Below, piece by piece: positions 62,933 to 64,000 of a stretch of DNA of 64,000 bases (position 1 is the stretch's first letter; every line of letters starts with the position of its first letter). Both the position numbers and the translations under genes were made by a program. Origin of the DNA: an uncultured Verrucomicrobiota bacterium. Its GTDB lineage: Bacteria; Verrucomicrobiota; Kiritimatiellia; CAJWTS01. Where the stretch lies: positions 1-64,000 of the forward strand of contig CAJWTS010000010.1 in assembly GCA_913047795.1 (NCBI GenBank). Direction: 5' to 3'. The notes under the pieces were generated by a model. That model was not told the DNA's origin. It searched no databases and saw only the letters and a list, made by a program, of their open reading frames with translations.

Positions 62933-63790
62933 ATGGCGGTACCCTTTAAGGTAGATCTGGGTGGGAAAACGGCCGCCGTCACCGGCGGTAGCGGCGTCTT
63001 ATGCAGTCGCATGGCGGTTGCATTGGCCGAATGTGGCGCGCGGGTGGCGGTGATCAGCCGGCGTCAGGAGGCCGTCGACAGCGTCGCAGAAGAAATTGCG
63101 GCCGCGGGCGGTGAGGCGATCGGCGTGAGCTGTGACGTGCTGGACCGGCAGGCGCTTGCGGCTGCGCGCAGCCGTATTGAAGAATCGTATGGCCCGATCG
63201 ATATCCTGATCAATGGCGCCGGCGGCAATCACCCCGGCGGCACCACATCGTCCGAACACCTGACATTCGATCAGCTTCAGAACGTGGATACCGACGTTCG
63301 CTCGTTTTTCGATCTCGACGACGTCGGTGTTCAGAATGTCTTCAACCTGAATTTTATTGGCACCTTGTTGCCGACCCAGATTCTGGCGCGCAGCATGGTG
63401 GAGAAGGGCGACGGTGTCATCATCAACGTGTCGTCGATGTCTGCCATGCTCCCGCTGACCAAGGTGCCGGCTTACTCGGCGGCCAAGGCCGCCGTCAGTA
63501 ACTTCACGCAGTGGCTCGCGGTCCACATGTCGCAGGTCGGCATCCGCGTCAATGCGATCGCGCCAGGATTCTTTTTGACGGACCAGAATCGCGCGCTGCT
63601 GACCGCTGAGGGCGGCGGACTGTCCGCGCGCGGAGATACGATCGTATCGCAGACGCCGATGGGTCGCTTCGGCCAGCCGGGCGAGCTGGTCGGGACGCTG
63701 CTCTGGTTGGTCTCCGACCAGGCTGCCGGATTTGTTACCGGTACGGTCATCGCGGTTGATGGCGGGTTCGCGGCATTCAGCGGCGTCTAG
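62933..63790 (+). CDS. SDR oxidoreductase of the D-mannonate dehydrogenase (fructuronate reductase) type
   Basis: A 285-residue short-chain dehydrogenase. The nucleotide-binding motif is 'AVTGGSGVLCSRMAVAL', the NNAG-type strand 'DILINGAGGNHPGGTT', the catalytic Ser is in 'IINVSSMSAMLPL', and Tyr/Lys are in 'PAYSAAKAAVSNF'. The 'GAGGNHP' block and the long insertion after it are typical of the UxuB-like/YjmF SDRs that interconvert D-mannonate and D-fructuronate; the specificity is not proven. An AAAGGAG box lies 14 bases upstream of the ATG. It lies between the LarA-like gene and gnd on the same strand, which supports a hexuronate or sugar-acid pathway. Confidence 0.85.
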   Translation: MAVPFKVDLGGKTAAVTGGSGVLCSRMAVALAECGARVAVISRRQEAVDSVAEEIAAAGGEAIGVSCDVLDRQALAAARSRIEESYGPIDILINGAGGNHPGGTTSSEHLTFDQLQNVDTDVRSFFDLDDVGVQNVFNLNFIGTLLPTQILARSMVEKGDGVIINVSSMSAMLPLTKVPAYSAAKAAVSNFTQWLAVHMSQVGIRVNAIAPGFFLTDQNRALLTAEGGGLSARGDTIVSQTPMGRFGQPGELVGTLLWLVSDQAAGFVTGTVIAVDGGFAAFSGV

Positions 63791-63856
63791 CGTACTGCCG
63801 ATAGTATATACGACCGGCAGACAGGCAGGGTCGACAAGCAGGAGTTATAGTAAGAT

Positions 63857-64000
63857 ATGAGTAAGGCGGACATTGGCGTGATCGGGCTCGCGGTTATGGG
63901 CGAAAACCTGATTCTGAACATGGCGAGCAAGGGGTTCACCGTCGCCTGCTACAATCGCACGACGGAGAAGGTGGACGCCTTCGTGGCGGGGCGCGCGGCG
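63857..64000 (+). CDS. gnd: 6-phosphogluconate dehydrogenase (5' part only)
   Basis: The first 48 codons before the window edge give a Rossmann start 'IGVIGLAVMGENLILNMASK' and 'ACYNRTTEKVDAF'. 'GLAVMGxNLILN' and 'NRT..KVD' are signatures of NADP-dependent 6-phosphogluconate dehydrogenase. It would oxidise 6-phosphogluconate to ribulose 5-phosphate, the step after Zwf. An AGGAG box is 12 bases upstream of the ATG. A 6-bp inverted repeat (CTGCCG/CGGCAG, 63795-63820) lies between the SDR stop and this gene. Confidence 0.93.
   Translation, partial: MSKADIGVIGLAVMGENLILNMASKGFTVACYNRTTEKVDAFVAGRAA

Overview
The window is a GC-rich (about 60%+ by eye), gene-dense piece of a Gram-negative bacterial chromosome. 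It carries a heptose-bisphosphate phosphatase of the LPS pathway, a peptidoglycan/division cluster, lipoproteins and many large membrane proteins. The murC-murB fusion, the ddl-ftsQ-ftsA-ftsZ order, the many VWA/MoxR genes and the giant DUF4175-like coiled-coil proteins suggest the PVC superphylum (Verrucomicrobiota, Kiritimatiellota or Lentisphaerota type). That placement is inference; there is no rRNA or tRNA gene to confirm it.

Layout. (1) 1-12781, minus strand: a MoxR operon in the order moxR, DUF58, BatA-like VWA, VWA/glutamine-amidotransferase-like protein, DUF4175-like coiled-coil protein (runs off the left edge). (2) 12782-24778: mixed cell-envelope region with a thioredoxin-like gene remnant, an SGNH hydrolase, a polysaccharide deacetylase, a YHS-like lipoprotein, an outer-membrane-like small protein, a remarkable membrane glycosyltransferase-glycoside hydrolase fusion, a small PUA-like gene behind a good promoter and a hairpin-rich leader, and a cca-gmhB-hypothetical operon. 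(3) 24779-34752: two GT2 glycosyltransferases, then the divergent cell-wall/division cluster murC-murB, ddl, ftsQ, ftsA, ftsZ (overlapping or nearly abutting genes) and a GT-C membrane protein. (4) 34820-52821, minus strand: a convergent GT-C paralogue, followed by a second, larger MoxR system: DUF58, BatA-like, VWA/GATase-like, a secreted CBM-like protein, DUF4175-like, a secreted PA14/PKD protein, a transthyretin-like secreted protein, an FHA-MoxR fusion and a second PA14/PKD paralogue. (5) 52968-58135: two polytopic membrane proteins, a lipoprotein form of a 2-keto-4-pentenoate hydratase-like enzyme, and a coiled-coil protein with a LecA-like C-terminus. (6) 58230-64000: a sugar-acid/pentose-phosphate cluster: zwf, polX, a LarA-like protein, a mannonate-dehydrogenase-type SDR and the beginning of gnd.

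The most unusual content is the pair of complete paralogous MoxR/DUF58/VWA/VWA/DUF4175 modules about 30 kb apart. The second has acquired an FHA-fused MoxR ATPase and four cluster-specific exported proteins, two of which are duplicates of each other. My inference is that both are envelope-associated MoxR-driven chaperone or assembly machines, with the second one equipped with phospho-peptide recognition and extracytoplasmic partner proteins. The GT2-GH fusion is the second most unusual item: it would join synthesis of a polysaccharide at the inner membrane to its trimming on the far side in a single chain.
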